Shown piece after piece: positions 1-9,885 of a stretch of DNA of 64,000 bases. The notes under the pieces were generated by a model. The model did not search any database and was not told where the DNA came from. It was given only the letters and a program-made list of their open reading frames with translations. Made by a program: the position numbers and the translations under genes. Position 1 is the first letter of the stretch. Every line of letters begins with the position of its first letter. The stretch comes from an uncultured Clostridia bacterium (lineage in GTDB: Bacteria; Bacillota; Clostridia; UMGS1810): the NCBI GenBank assembly GCA_934500705.1, contig CAKSTI010000004.1:1-64000 (forward strand), read 5' to 3'.

Positions 1-62
1 CGCAAAACCGCACATTAACAAAACACATTGAATAATTTTTTTAATAAAAATGGTCCATATGT

Positions 63-134
63 TTGACAACTGCAGAAACAAATTGTAAATATTTTTTTAT
101 TTTCCTTGCAAAATTTCCTTTGCAGTGGTATAAT
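63..134 (+). promoter_or_regulatory. Tandem SigA-type promoters for the yybS operon
   Basis: The better site is TTGCAA (106-111), a 17-base spacer, then TATAAT (129-134) preceded by TGG, which makes an extended -10. A second candidate upstream is TTGACA (63-68), 17 bases, TAAATA (86-91). Both point toward the GTG start at 172. No gene is visible in the first 165 bases. Confidence 0.7.
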
Positions 135-171
135 AACGTGATATATTTGTAAGAAACAGGGAGGTGTGTTT

Positions 172-1185
172 GTGAAAAAGCAAAGTTTGGGCAGTGTTTT
201 TGCCAAAGTGAGTGTGTATCTGCTGTTTTTAATGCTTGTAAATCTCTCGGTTTACAGTGTGTGGGCTTCCGCTTTGATGTGCATTTTCGCTCCGGCGTTT
301 GTAGCGTATACGGCTTGCGAGCACGGCGAGTTGCAGGCGTATTTTGTTTTGCTTTCGGCAGTTTTCTTTAACGCCGCAATCTTTTTGTGCCTCGACAAAC
401 AGCTCATCTGCCCCTCGCTGCTCGTAACAACGGTTTCGACGGTACCGGGTATCTTATTCGGAGTTGCGGTGAAAAACAAATTTAAGGCTTTTGATACGCT
501 TATGATACTCAGCGCATTTTCGCTCATATTTCCGATTATTTATTTGGCAGGACTTCGCTTTTCTATGAAAATTAATATTGCCAAAGTGATTTCGGACACC
601 ATAACAAACACACTTTCCGTTCAGCTTGAAACGCTCAAAACCGTATACCCGGAAATATCGGAACGTCTTATGCTCGGCGACGATGAGCTTTTGTCGATGC
701 TGACTGTCGTAATACCCGGCATTTTTCCGTGTATACTGATTTGCGCAGGAATAATCAGCTCCGCATTTACTTTTATGCTCTGCCGTATTGCTTGCAGAAA
801 AAGTTTTGTGAGAAATTCCGTTTTCCCCGAAGGTATGGACTGCATTGCCCTGCCGAGAATTACCATTCCGGTATTCGGTCTTGCTGTGATTTTCAGCTTT
901 ATGGAAACAAAAACCATAGTGCAGATGGCGGCGTCAAATATGATTATCATCATTTTACTGCTGTATATGCTTGAAGGACTGTCGGTTGCCGAATACATAC
1001 TCAAACAAAGGAATATGAATACATTGTTAAGGCTGTTTACCATTTTTGTTGCGTTTGTGACGCTCACTATGTTTTCGGCGGCAATACCGATTTTAAACGC
1101 ACCGCTTTTGGCGGTTCTGCTCGGTATTTCCGACTGTGCCGGTGACTTTCGTGGTATTAACGGCGGCAAGGAAGGTATCCGATGA
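172..1185 (+). CDS. yybS: YybS-like integral membrane protein (DUF2232)
   Basis: A polytopic membrane protein of 337 residues with about eight hydrophobic segments and short polar loops. It resembles the DUF2232/YybS family of Firmicutes, whose function is not established. I chose the GTG at 172 rather than the in-frame GTG at 166 because GGGAGG at 159-164 lies seven bases upstream of 172. It heads the operon and its stop overlaps the gdpP start by four bases (ATGA). The order yybS-gdpP-rplI-dnaB matches Bacillus subtilis yybS-yybT-rplI-dnaC, which supports the family call more than sequence alone does. Confidence 0.82.
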   Translation: MKKQSLGSVFAKVSVYLLFLMLVNLSVYSVWASALMCIFAPAFVAYTACEHGELQAYFVLLSAVFFNAAIFLCLDKQLICPSLLVTTVSTVPGILFGVAVKNKFKAFDTLMILSAFSLIFPIIYLAGLRFSMKINIAKVISDTITNTLSVQLETLKTVYPEISERLMLGDDELLSMLTVVIPGIFPCILICAGIISSAFTFMLCRIACRKSFVRNSVFPEGMDCIALPRITIPVFGLAVIFSFMETKTIVQMAASNMIIIILLLYMLEGLSVAEYILKQRNMNTLLRLFTIFVAFVTLTMFSAAIPILNAPLLAVLLGISDCAGDFRGINGGKEGIR

Positions 1186-3182
1186 AAATTAAAAAGGTGT
1201 TCAATTTAATATTCCACAACAGCGGCTATTATATATGGCTTATGTTTTTGTGTGCCTTTATTGTTGCGATGTATGATATAAAGGCGGCGCTTGCGGTGGC
1301 TGTTACTGCCGGTTTTTGCCTTGCTATGGTCTTGATTACCGGCGCAATGCGGCGCAGTGCCGTTAAGCACTTTATAAGCACATTGACATACGGAATGAGT
1401 GACGGTGCAAAAGATGCGATAGGCTACGGTCTTATCCCGATAATAATTATACGCCGTGACGGAATAATCGTGTGGGCAAACGAAAGTTTTGAAACGCTCA
1501 CCTCCGGTGCGGTTTCCACCGAAGTACACGTAAACGAAGCTATCCCGGAATTTAACATTAAGCAGTGCATCGACGCCGTCGAAAGCGGGAATGAGTATAA
1601 AATCACGCACGGGGGCAAAACATACAAAATTTGGATAACAACGTCAGAGCACGACAGTCAGATGGGCGACGCACAGTATTACGCAATCTACTTTAACGAC
1701 TGCACAGAGCTTGACACGCTTAAAAAGCGTTATGATGACGAAAGGTTTGTAAGCGGTATTATTACCGTTGACAACTATGACGAGATAATGCAGGACGTAC
1801 CAAATCCGGACAAACCCAAGGTGTCCGCCGCAATAGAGGAAACGCTGAACGTCTATGCGCAGGACGCAAACGGAATAATGAAAAAACTGGAAAAGGACAA
1901 ATATCTTTTCTACTTTTCAAAATGGGGTCTTGACAAATTTATTGAAAAGAAATTTGATATTTTGGATAAAATCAAAGAGATTTCCGCAGGCAACAAGCTC
2001 CCCCCCACTATCAGTATGGGACTGGGCTACGGCGGTGAGAGTATGTCGCAGGACGATTTGTTCTCGTACACCGCACTCGATATGGCTCTTGGACGTGGCG
2101 GTGACCAAGTTATAGTCAAAAACCCCGAAAAATACACATTTTTCGGCGGCAAGTCAAAGGAAACCGAAAAGCGTGCACGTGTTAAAGCCCGTGTTGCCGC
2201 ATATGCAATGCGCCAGCTCGTCAACGAAAACAACGATATTTTGATAATGGGTCACAAAAATGCAGACCCCGACGCATTCGGCGCCGCAATAGGACTTTAC
2301 CGCACGATAAAGTATCTCGGTAAAAACTGCAAAATCGTTATGGAAACATACAACCGCACAGTTTCCAGACTGCTTGAAAAATTTACCGACGATGAATACG
2401 AGGACCTCATTATAAATAAGGCATATGCAAATGAAATAGTTACCAAAAGTACGCTTATTTTTGTGGTTGACACGCACGTAAAGTCGCTTTTGGAGGAGCC
2501 GTCGCTCCTTGATGTAACCAAAAAGGTTGTCGTTATCGACCACCACCGCAGAAGTACCGACTTTATTCAAAATCCGCTCATAACGTATCACGAACCGTAT
2601 GCGTCATCGACTGCGGAGCTTGTGACAGAAATTATTCAGTACATCGGCGACGATATTAAGCCTAAAAAGTGTGAGGCGGAGGCGCTGTACGCCGGAATGT
2701 ATCTCGATACAAAGAACTTTACCTTTAAAACAGGCGTAAGGACATTTGAGGCGGCATCGTATCTGCGCCGTCTGGGAGTTGACACGGTGTCTGTCAAAAA
2801 GATATTCCAGATTGATATGAATACGTTTATGAAAAAATGGGCGATTATGGAAAATGCCGTAACATATAAGCACTGCGTTTCAATCGCCACCTGTGTCAAG
2901 AACGATGCGGATATGCAGACTATTGTGGCGCAGGTTGCCGACGAACTTTTAAACATCACGGACATAACGTGCTCCTTTGTTCTGTGCGATATGGGCGCAA
3001 GCATTATCATAAGCGCACGCTCTCTCGGTGATTACAATGTTCAGGTTATAATGGAAAAACTCGGCGGCGGCGGTCATATGACAATAGCCGCAGCACAGCT
3101 TAGCGGTGTGAGCATCGACAATGCGGAAAAACAGTTAAAGTCAGCAATAGATGAATACATTGAAGAAAACAGGAGGAACTGA
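1182..3182 (+). CDS. gdpP: Cyclic-di-AMP phosphodiesterase GdpP (DHH/DHHA1)
   Basis: A 666-residue membrane-bound phosphodiesterase that hydrolyses c-di-AMP to pApA. Two transmembrane helices occupy about residues 12-55, followed by a PAS-like sensor (about 80-165) and a degenerate GGDEF-like domain (about 185-320). The DHH domain has GHKNADPDAFG near 355, VVDTH near 430 and IDHHRR near 452, and the DHHA1 domain has GGGGHMTIAA near 627. Length and architecture match GdpP/YybT exactly. It is translationally coupled to yybS (ATGA overlap) and followed two bases later by rplI. Confidence 0.95.
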   Translation: MKIKKVFNLIFHNSGYYIWLMFLCAFIVAMYDIKAALAVAVTAGFCLAMVLITGAMRRSAVKHFISTLTYGMSDGAKDAIGYGLIPIIIIRRDGIIVWANESFETLTSGAVSTEVHVNEAIPEFNIKQCIDAVESGNEYKITHGGKTYKIWITTSEHDSQMGDAQYYAIYFNDCTELDTLKKRYDDERFVSGIITVDNYDEIMQDVPNPDKPKVSAAIEETLNVYAQDANGIMKKLEKDKYLFYFSKWGLDKFIEKKFDILDKIKEISAGNKLPPTISMGLGYGGESMSQDDLFSYTALDMALGRGGDQVIVKNPEKYTFFGGKSKETEKRARVKARVAAYAMRQLVNENNDILIMGHKNADPDAFGAAIGLYRTIKYLGKNCKIVMETYNRTVSRLLEKFTDDEYEDLIINKAYANEIVTKSTLIFVVDTHVKSLLEEPSLLDVTKKVVVIDHHRRSTDFIQNPLITYHEPYASSTAELVTEIIQYIGDDIKPKKCEAEALYAGMYLDTKNFTFKTGVRTFEAASYLRRLGVDTVSVKKIFQIDMNTFMKKWAIMENAVTYKHCVSIATCVKNDADMQTIVAQVADELLNITDITCSFVLCDMGASIIISARSLGDYNVQVIMEKLGGGGHMTIAAAQLSGVSIDNAEKQLKSAIDEYIEENRRN

Positions 3183-3184
3183 AA

Positions 3185-3631
3185 ATGAAGGTTATTTTTA
3201 TCAAGGAATTAAAGGGTCAGGGCAAAGTCGGCGACGAAAAGAACATCAGCGACGGCTACGCAAAAAACTTTCTTATTCCCAGAGGATATGCAATCGAGGC
3301 AACCTCTGCAAACCTCAATGACCTCAAAGGCAAAAAACAGTCCGAGGCATACAAAAAGGAACAGGACATCAAACACGCCGAACAGCTCAAAAAACAGCTT
3401 GATGAACTCACGGTCGTTTTAAGCGCAAAGTCCGGCGAAAACGGCAAACTCTTTGGCTCGATAACCTCAAAGGACATTGCCGAGCAACTAAAAAAACAGC
3501 ATAACATTTCAATAGACAAGAAAAAGTTTGTACTTCCCGACGGAATTAAGGAAGTCGGCAAATTCACGGTAGACGTGAAACTGTACCCCTCTATCTCCGG
3601 CAAAGTACACGTTTGCGTGAATGCGCAATAA
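3185..3631 (+). CDS. rplI: 50S ribosomal protein bL9
   Basis: A 148-residue ribosomal protein of normal length. The N-terminal RNA-binding lobe begins MKVIFIKELKGQGKVGDEK and carries the conserved GYAKNFLIPRGYA segment. A long charged helix then links to a C-terminal lobe with GKLFGSITSKDIAE. The AGGAGG at 3171-3176 lies eight bases before the ATG. It sits between gdpP and dnaB, as in many Firmicutes. Confidence 0.98.
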   Translation: MKVIFIKELKGQGKVGDEKNISDGYAKNFLIPRGYAIEATSANLNDLKGKKQSEAYKKEQDIKHAEQLKKQLDELTVVLSAKSGENGKLFGSITSKDIAEQLKKQHNISIDKKKFVLPDGIKEVGKFTVDVKLYPSISGKVHVCVNAQ

Positions 3632-3663
3632 AAACCGATTATCAAACTTAAAGGAAGGGGGAT

Positions 3664-5010
3664 TTGGCTGTGGCAAATGAAACCGCAAACCGCAGTATGC
3701 CGTGCAATATTGAGGCGGAGCAGTATGTGCTCGGTGCAATAATTTTTGACAACGAGTGCATCGGAGACGTTGTTACGTCCGTAAGACCCGATGACTTCTA
3801 TCTCGAACAGCACAAGCGCATTTTTGAGGCAATGGTGAGCATTTCCAACCGTGCCGAACCCATTGACCTTGTTACGTTAAAGAGTGAGCTTGAAAGTGTT
3901 TTTGACAGTATAGGCGGCATTGAATATCTGACCCAGATTTGCCTTATGGTAACAACGACGGCGAACCTCAAATACCACGTTAAGATAATTGAGGAAAAGG
4001 CTCTGCTCAGACGGCTTATCCGTTCCTGTAACGAAACCGCCGAACTTTGCTTTGACAGCGACAAAGAAGTTCCGCTCATTGTAAGCTCTGCGGAAAACAA
4101 GCTGTACGACGTTCTGCAAAGCAAACGCATAACGGATATGTACCCCATCAAAGAGGTGCTTGCCGAGAACCTTTCAAGGCTTGAAGAACTTATGAAAAGC
4201 CACAAAAAAATTACGGGTGTTCCCACAGGTTTCAGGGATCTTGATATGAGGACAACCGGATTGCAGCCGTCGGATTTGGTGCTCATTGCCGCAAGACCTG
4301 CTATGGGCAAAACGAGTTTTGCACTGAACATTGCAACAAACGCCGCTCTGCGCAGTAATGTTCCCGTTGCAATATTCAGCCTTGAAATGAGCAAGGAACA
4401 GCTCGCAAACAGAATTCTCAGCTCCGAGGCGCTTATTTCGAGCGAAAAGCTGAGAACGGCGGAAATTGACAGCGACGATATGGCAAAACTCGCCGTTTCA
4501 ATAAACGAGCTGTCCAAGGCGCCGATTTACATTGACGACACAGCCGGCATAACCGTGTCGGAAATCAAGGCAAAGTGCCGCAGGCTCAAACTTAAAGGTC
4601 AACTCGGACTGGTCGTTATCGACTATTTGCAGTTAATCCAGGGCAGTTCCCGTGAGGGACGCCAGCAGGAAGTATCGGAAAACAGCCGTTTTTTAAAAAT
4701 TCTTGCAAAGGAGCTAAATGTCCCGGTAATAACACTGTCACAGCTCAGCCGTGCTCCCGACCAGAGAACCGACCACCACCCTATGCTGAGCGACCTTCGT
4801 GAGTCCGGTTCTATCGAGCAGGACGCCGATATGGTAATGTTTCTGTACCGTGACGAATACTACAACCCCGAAAGCGAAAAGAAAAACACTGTTGAATGTA
4901 TGATTTCCAAATTCCGTAACGGCAGTACGTGCAGTGTTGACCTCGGCTGGCGTGGCGAGTATACAAAATTTATGGATCTTGACAATGTGCCTATGCCGCA
5001 GGAGTATTGA
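3664..5010 (+). CDS. dnaB: Replicative DNA helicase DnaB
   Basis: Hexameric 5'-3' replicative helicase (DnaC in Bacillus nomenclature), about 446-448 residues. The N-terminal domain begins near NIEAEQYVLGAIIFD. The RecA-like domain has Walker A ARPAMGKTS near residue 210, Walker B LVVIDYLQLIQG near 316 and the SQLSRAPDQR motif. No intein interrupts it. The start is uncertain: TTG at 3664 lies just after a GGAAGGGGG ribosome binding site and GTG at 3670 is better spaced; both give the same protein apart from two residues. Its stop overlaps the tilS region. Confidence 0.96.
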   Translation: MAVANETANRSMPCNIEAEQYVLGAIIFDNECIGDVVTSVRPDDFYLEQHKRIFEAMVSISNRAEPIDLVTLKSELESVFDSIGGIEYLTQICLMVTTTANLKYHVKIIEEKALLRRLIRSCNETAELCFDSDKEVPLIVSSAENKLYDVLQSKRITDMYPIKEVLAENLSRLEELMKSHKKITGVPTGFRDLDMRTTGLQPSDLVLIAARPAMGKTSFALNIATNAALRSNVPVAIFSLEMSKEQLANRILSSEALISSEKLRTAEIDSDDMAKLAVSINELSKAPIYIDDTAGITVSEIKAKCRRLKLKGQLGLVVIDYLQLIQGSSREGRQQEVSENSRFLKILAKELNVPVITLSQLSRAPDQRTDHHPMLSDLRESGSIEQDADMVMFLYRDEYYNPESEKKNTVECMISKFRNGSTCSVDLGWRGEYTKFMDLDNVPMPQEY

Positions 5011-5012
5011 TA

Positions 5013-6389
5013 ATGTGTCTTGATAGCTTTGAAAAGTCGGTTATGAAAACCGCAGAAAAATACAATATGATTTCACCCGGAGACAGAATTGTTGCAGGAC
5101 TTTCCGGCGGTGCCGATTCAAGCGTGATGCTGTGTGTATTAAAGGCGCTCTCCGCTGTTTTAAACTTTGAGGTCTGTGCGGCTCATCTAAACCACGGTAT
5201 ACGTGGCGGTGAGGCAGAAAAAGACAGGTTGTTTTCGGAACGGCTTGCAAAATCGCTGAATATCCCCTTTTTTACGGAAACGGTTTCCGTGCCGGAATAC
5301 GCACTAAAAAAACACATTTCCGAGGAAACGGCGGGCAGGGAGCTGCGGTATGAATACTTTCGGCGTCTTTGCGCCGAGCATAGGCTGACAAAAATTGCCG
5401 TTGCGCACAATCTGAACGACAGAGCCGAAAGCGTCATTTTAAACCTTATAAGAGGCTGCGGCGTCAACGGTCTTTGCGGAATAAAGGCAGTAAACGGCAA
5501 TATTATCAGACCGCTGATTGACACAAGCAGAAAGCAGATTGAAAGTTACGCCGCAGAAAACGGAATAAAATTTGTAACCGACTCGTCCAATCTTTCGGAC
5601 GTCTATTCGAGGAACATTGTCAGAAACAATGTTTTCGGCGAACTTGAAAGAATTAACGATAACACTGTGGGCAACATCGCCAGGTGTTCAGGCATTATAT
5701 CTGACGAAAACGACTTTATGGAAGGCTATGTCACCTCTCTTTCAGCCGTCACGGCGGACGGAGAAAACATAAGGATTGACCGCCGTATATTTGATGCTCA
5801 GCACATCGCAGTTAAAAGGCGCATTGTATTTGAGGCGGTACGCAAGTTTAAGGGCAACACGATGAATCTGCCGCTTGCGTGCGTTGACAGCATTTCAAAC
5901 GCCGGCAGAACAGGCAGTACACTGCAAATTCCCGGCGGAATAACCGCCGCCGTTGAACACTGTTTCATAGTCCTGTCACAGGGCGGCAGTCAACAGTGCG
6001 AATATGAATACAATGCAAATTCAAAGAGCATAATAGACATAGCGGAAACAGGTATAAAGCTTGAATTTTCATTGAAAAAAGCGCCGATTTCTCCGAATAG
6101 CGGCATAATGTGCCTAAATTTTGACAAATTATACGGCAAACGCCTAACGGTGCGCAGCCGAAAAGACGGAGATGCCTTTTTTCCTTCGGGAATGAACGGC
6201 GGAAAAAGAATAAAGAAATTTTTCATTGACAACAAAATTCCGCTCAGCGAGCGAAACAACTACCCCATTCTTACCGCAGACGGCGAGATTGCGGCTGTAA
6301 TTCCGCTAAGAGTTGACAGGAATTATATTATAGATAAAACAACCGAAAACATACTTATGATAAAAATTACGGGAGGACACAATGGATAG
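5013..6389 (+). CDS. tilS: tRNA(Ile)-lysidine synthetase
   Basis: An ATP-dependent enzyme that converts C34 of the minor tRNA-Ile to lysidine. The N-type ATP-PPi loop LSGGADSS is at residues 30-37, the AHLNHGIRGGEAEKD and AHNLNDRAESV motifs follow, and the C-terminal TilS domain has the RSRKDGDAFFP signature. About 458 residues, normal for the long Firmicute form. ATG 5013 is chosen because AGGAG at 5000-5004 is eight bases upstream; the earlier TTG at 5007 has no suitable site. It overlaps hpt by eight bases, the usual tilS-hpt-ftsH arrangement. Confidence 0.95.
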   Translation: MCLDSFEKSVMKTAEKYNMISPGDRIVAGLSGGADSSVMLCVLKALSAVLNFEVCAAHLNHGIRGGEAEKDRLFSERLAKSLNIPFFTETVSVPEYALKKHISEETAGRELRYEYFRRLCAEHRLTKIAVAHNLNDRAESVILNLIRGCGVNGLCGIKAVNGNIIRPLIDTSRKQIESYAAENGIKFVTDSSNLSDVYSRNIVRNNVFGELERINDNTVGNIARCSGIISDENDFMEGYVTSLSAVTADGENIRIDRRIFDAQHIAVKRRIVFEAVRKFKGNTMNLPLACVDSISNAGRTGSTLQIPGGITAAVEHCFIVLSQGGSQQCEYEYNANSKSIIDIAETGIKLEFSLKKAPISPNSGIMCLNFDKLYGKRLTVRSRKDGDAFFPSGMNGGKRIKKFFIDNKIPLSERNNYPILTADGEIAAVIPLRVDRNYIIDKTTENILMIKITGGHNG

Positions 6390-6924
6390 CAGAAAAATAT
6401 GCGAAAAAATCGTCGTATCCGAAAGCGACATCGACGAAATAGTCAAACGGCTCGGAAACCAAATAAACACAGACTATGCCGGCGAGGAAATAGTATTTGT
6501 ATCAATACTGAACGGCTCATTTATGTTTACCGCAGACTTGCTCAAACAGATAACGCTCGACTGCCACATAGATTTTATGCAGGTTTCCACATACGGCAAC
6601 TCTACAAACACAACGGGCAACTTTGTTGTCAAAAAGGATTTGAGCTTTGACGTTACGGACAAAAATGTTATTATAATCGAGGACATTCTCGACACCGGAT
6701 ACACGATGAAAAACCTCATAGAGTACTTTAAAATCAAGCACGTTAAAAGCCTTAAAATTGCAACGCTTATTGACAAACCCGGGCGCAGAACGGAAGATGT
6801 TCACGCCGACTATGTAGGATATACGATGGACGAGGATTTGTTTATTGTGGGATACGGTCTTGACTATGCGCAGAAGTACAGAAATCTCCCCTACATCGGT
6901 GTGCTCGGCGAGCATTTGCACTAA
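6382..6924 (+). CDS. hpt: Hypoxanthine phosphoribosyltransferase
   Basis: A 180-residue purine-salvage enzyme that transfers phosphoribose from PRPP to hypoxanthine or guanine. The PRPP-binding loop VIIIEDILDTGYTM lies near residues 97-110, and the segment around FVGYGLDYAQKYRNLPYIG completes the base-binding pocket. The ATG lies inside the end of tilS with GGGAGG just upstream, so translation is probably coupled. tilS, hpt and ftsH are neighbours in most Firmicutes. Confidence 0.95.
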   Translation: MDSRKICEKIVVSESDIDEIVKRLGNQINTDYAGEEIVFVSILNGSFMFTADLLKQITLDCHIDFMQVSTYGNSTNTTGNFVVKKDLSFDVTDKNVIIIEDILDTGYTMKNLIEYFKIKHVKSLKIATLIDKPGRRTEDVHADYVGYTMDEDLFIVGYGLDYAQKYRNLPYIGVLGEHLH

Positions 6925-6956
6925 AAAAATCGTATTTAAACCAGGAGGCGAATTTT

Positions 6957-8813
6957 ATGAATAAATACATAAAAGGCATCGGTATCTATGCAATTATACT
7001 GCTGATGATATTCGGAATATATACGCTTATGAATTACAGCGCCGAACCGGATACTATCAGTTTTTCCGAATTTGTAAACGACATCAATGCCGGCAAGGTA
7101 AAGAAAATTGAAATAATGGAGGACGAGGCAAGCGTAACGCTTACAAACGGCAAGGTTGCCACCTGCGAAATACAGTCGCTCGGTGTGCTATACGCCTTTG
7201 CTGAGGAAAGTATGGCAAAGCAGATTGACAGCGGAACGCTCAAAGTCGAAATTGTCAAACCGGCAAGTCCGCCGTGGTGGCTTACGATGCTTCCGTCGAT
7301 AATATTCATTTTTGTGGTAATAGGTTTTTGGATATTCTTTATTCAGCAATCCAAGGGCGGAGCCGGCAGAGGAGCAATGAGCTTTGGCAAGAGCCACGCA
7401 AAACTACACACCAATGACAAAGACAAGGTGACATTCGACGATGTTGCCGGTGCAGATGCTGAAAAGGGCGAGCTCGAAGAAATCGTTGAATTTCTGCGTG
7501 ACCCTGCAAAGTTTAACGCACTGGGCGCACGCATACCGAGAGGCGTTCTCCTCGTAGGCCCTCCGGGAACAGGTAAAACACTGCTTGCAAAGGCGGTTGC
7601 CGGTGAGGCGAATGTTCCGTTCTTTTCCATAAGCGGTTCGGACTTTGTCGAAATGTTTGTCGGCGTGGGCGCATCAAGAGTAAGGGATCTCTTTGAACAG
7701 GCAAAGAAAAACAGTCCGAGCATCATATTCATTGACGAAATCGACGCAGTAGGCAGACAGCGTGGCGCAGGCCTCGGCGGCGGACACGATGAACGTGAGC
7801 AAACCCTCAACCAACTTCTTGTTGAGATGGACGGCTTCTCCGCAAATCAGGGCGTTATAGTAATTGCGGCAACCAACCGCCCCGACATTCTGGACAGTGC
7901 GCTTTTGCGTCCCGGACGATTTGACCGCCAGGTGGTCGTTGACACGCCCGACATCAGAGGCCGTGTTGACATACTTAAAGTTCATTCGAGAAAGAAGCCG
8001 CTCGGTGATGATGTTGACTTAACCGTAGTTGCAAAGACAACAGCAGGATTTACGGGAGCAGACCTTGCAAATCTCTTAAACGAGGCAGCCCTCCTCGCCG
8101 CACGCAGAAACAAGAAGGTTATTAATATGGCAGAGATCGAAGACGCAATGATTAAAGTTGTTGTCGGCACGGAAAAGAAAACAAGAAATCTCGGCGACAA
8201 AGAGAAAAAAATTACCGCTTATCACGAGGCGGGTCACGCCATTGTTACAAAACTTCTCCCCTCGCAAGACCCCGTGCACCAGGTTTCCATTATACCTCGT
8301 GGCAGAGCGGGCGGATACACAATGAGCTTGCCGAGCGAGGATAAGTACTACAACACTAAGGGTGATATGTTTGACGATATAATTGTTCTGCTCGGCGGAC
8401 GTGCGGCAGAAAAGGTTGCGTTGGACGACATCAGCACGGGGGCATCAAACGACATTGAGCGTGCCTCAAAAATTGCAAGGCAGATGGTAACAAAGTTTGG
8501 TATGAGCGACTCCATAGGACCTATTAACTACGGCAGTGACAATGACGAAATTTTCATCGGTAGAGATTTTGTACACTCAAAAAATTTCAGCGAAAAAATT
8601 TCGGCAAAAATTGACGATGAGGTGCACACAATTATTTCCGACTGCTATAAAAAGTGCATTTCTATGATTGAGAAAAACCGTGACAAACTCGAAAATGTGG
8701 CAAAGGAACTTATGGAAAAGGAAAAAATCAGCGGTGAGGAATTTGAGAAGATTTATGCATCTTCCGAAAAAACTGACGATACCGACACCGACATTCAACC
8801 CGATGCAGAATAA
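6957..8813 (+). CDS. ftsH: ATP-dependent zinc metalloprotease FtsH
   Basis: A membrane-anchored AAA+ protease of 618 residues. Two transmembrane helices (about 7-25 and 105-127) flank a small extracytoplasmic domain. The AAA module has Walker A GPPGTGKT near 200, Walker B IIFIDEIDAVG near 257 and the second region of homology ATNRPDILDSALLRPGRFDR. The zinc site is HEAGH near 423. AGGAGG precedes the ATG. It ends the housekeeping operon; transcription probably stops in the hairpin-rich repeat just downstream. Confidence 0.98.
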   Translation: MNKYIKGIGIYAIILLMIFGIYTLMNYSAEPDTISFSEFVNDINAGKVKKIEIMEDEASVTLTNGKVATCEIQSLGVLYAFAEESMAKQIDSGTLKVEIVKPASPPWWLTMLPSIIFIFVVIGFWIFFIQQSKGGAGRGAMSFGKSHAKLHTNDKDKVTFDDVAGADAEKGELEEIVEFLRDPAKFNALGARIPRGVLLVGPPGTGKTLLAKAVAGEANVPFFSISGSDFVEMFVGVGASRVRDLFEQAKKNSPSIIFIDEIDAVGRQRGAGLGGGHDEREQTLNQLLVEMDGFSANQGVIVIAATNRPDILDSALLRPGRFDRQVVVDTPDIRGRVDILKVHSRKKPLGDDVDLTVVAKTTAGFTGADLANLLNEAALLAARRNKKVINMAEIEDAMIKVVVGTEKKTRNLGDKEKKITAYHEAGHAIVTKLLPSQDPVHQVSIIPRGRAGGYTMSLPSEDKYYNTKGDMFDDIIVLLGGRAAEKVALDDISTGASNDIERASKIARQMVTKFGMSDSIGPINYGSDNDEIFIGRDFVHSKNFSEKISAKIDDEVHTIISDCYKKCISMIEKNRDKLENVAKELMEKEKISGEEFEKIYASSEKTDDTDTDIQPDAE

Positions 8814-8884
8814 TAAAGCACTGCAGACTTGAACCGTTATTTTATTCACAGATTGCGGACGGACGTCCCGAAAATAAAATTCAA

Positions 8885-9017
8885 TAAAAAGGGGCTATTT
8901 AAAAAGTGTCACAAAAATCGAGGATGAAAAGTCCTCGATTTTTGTGTATAGAAAAAAGGCTGAAACCGTATAGATCCTTTTTTGTGATTTTAGGACTTTT
9001 TAAACAGCCCTTTTTTA
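8885..9017. repeat. 133-bp MITE-like palindromic repeat, possibly a bidirectional terminator
   Basis: Terminal inverted repeats of 23 bases (8885-8907 and 8995-9017) match at 21 positions around GGGCTNTTTAAAAAGT. Inside is a perfect 15-bp stem (8910-8924 with 8932-8946, loop TGAAAAG), and a weaker AAAAAAGG/CCTTTTTT pairing follows. It lies between convergent ftsH and the araC-type gene, whose TAA stop is inside the right repeat. The structure suits either a small non-autonomous element or a compound terminator. No second copy was noticed in this window. Confidence 0.6.
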
Positions 9018-9815
9018 TACCTCCGATGAGCTTAGCCTATACTCTCTCGGCGATTTTCCTGTCATTTTTTTAAACACACGCCTGAAATACGCCGATGACT
9101 CAAAGCCGACCATATCGCTTATTTCCTCAATCGACCTGTCACTGCCGTCAATGAGCAGGAGCGATGCGTGTTCCGTGCGGACTTTAAGCCTGTATTCAAC
9201 CGGTGACATACCCATATTTTTCTTAAAGCAGGTGTAAAAATGCGACTCGCTCATATGGCACAGCTCACTTAGAGTGGCAACGTCAAATTCATCGGCGTAG
9301 TTAAAGTCTATATACTCCACCGCCTTTTCTATTCGCTTGTCGGAGAAGCGTATGTCGCTGTATTCGAGTCTTTTTAAGATACTCCCCATAATTTTATAAA
9401 AGTTACCCACGGCATTTAATCTCTGCGCATCGTCGCCGTCATAGCCGCCGAGTGTTTCGGCAAACATATTTTTATACTTTTCAAAATCGTCAACGGTAAC
9501 CTTTTGAAGTCTGAATTTTCTGCTGCACGAGAAAAGACTGCCCGGTTCAAAGGAAAAGTGCATACTTATATAAAGTATCTCGTCCCCTGTCCACTTTGAA
9601 ATATATTTTGACGTTATCGGAACAAAAATAATGTCCCCCGGCTCTATCTCCACAACCCCGTCATCGGAATAAAAACTTCCCTTTCCACATAGCATAAGCC
9701 CCATACAATAGTGCGGTCTGGGACAGTCCGAAAAGTCGCACGTGTGTTCCCTTTTATATTCGTATCTGCTTACCTTAAAGAATGACAGCGGAGCAAGTGA
9801 GCCTGTAATATTCAC
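9015..9815 (-). CDS. AraC-family transcriptional regulator
   Basis: A 266-residue regulator with an N-terminal cupin-like sensing domain (about 10-110, with EIEPGDIIFVP) and a C-terminal AraC DNA-binding domain (about 165-262) with two helix-turn-helix motifs. The second includes the typical EISDMVGFESSAYFRRVFKK and MTGKSPREYR segments. The start is a GTG at 9815 with a weak GGGTG upstream. It is divergent from the oxidoreductase operon starting at 9926 and is the obvious candidate to control it. The ligand is unknown. Confidence 0.88.
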   Translation of the reverse strand: MNITGSLAPLSFFKVSRYEYKREHTCDFSDCPRPHYCMGLMLCGKGSFYSDDGVVEIEPGDIIFVPITSKYISKWTGDEILYISMHFSFEPGSLFSCSRKFRLQKVTVDDFEKYKNMFAETLGGYDGDDAQRLNAVGNFYKIMGSILKRLEYSDIRFSDKRIEKAVEYIDFNYADEFDVATLSELCHMSESHFYTCFKKNMGMSPVEYRLKVRTEHASLLLIDGSDRSIEEISDMVGFESSAYFRRVFKKMTGKSPREYRLSSSEV

Positions 9816-9856
9816 TTAAAATTCACCCATTTCGTAGAATAGTTCCGTTTTTCGGT

Positions 9857-9885
9857 ATTATATTATATTTTCAACAAGTTGTCAA
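9857..9885 (-). promoter_or_regulatory. Consensus SigA promoter for the araC-type gene
   Basis: Read on the minus strand: TTGACA (9885-9880), exactly 17 bases, TATAAT (9862-9857), a perfect consensus. It overlaps the divergent operon promoter, so one protein bound here could affect both directions. Confidence 0.8.
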
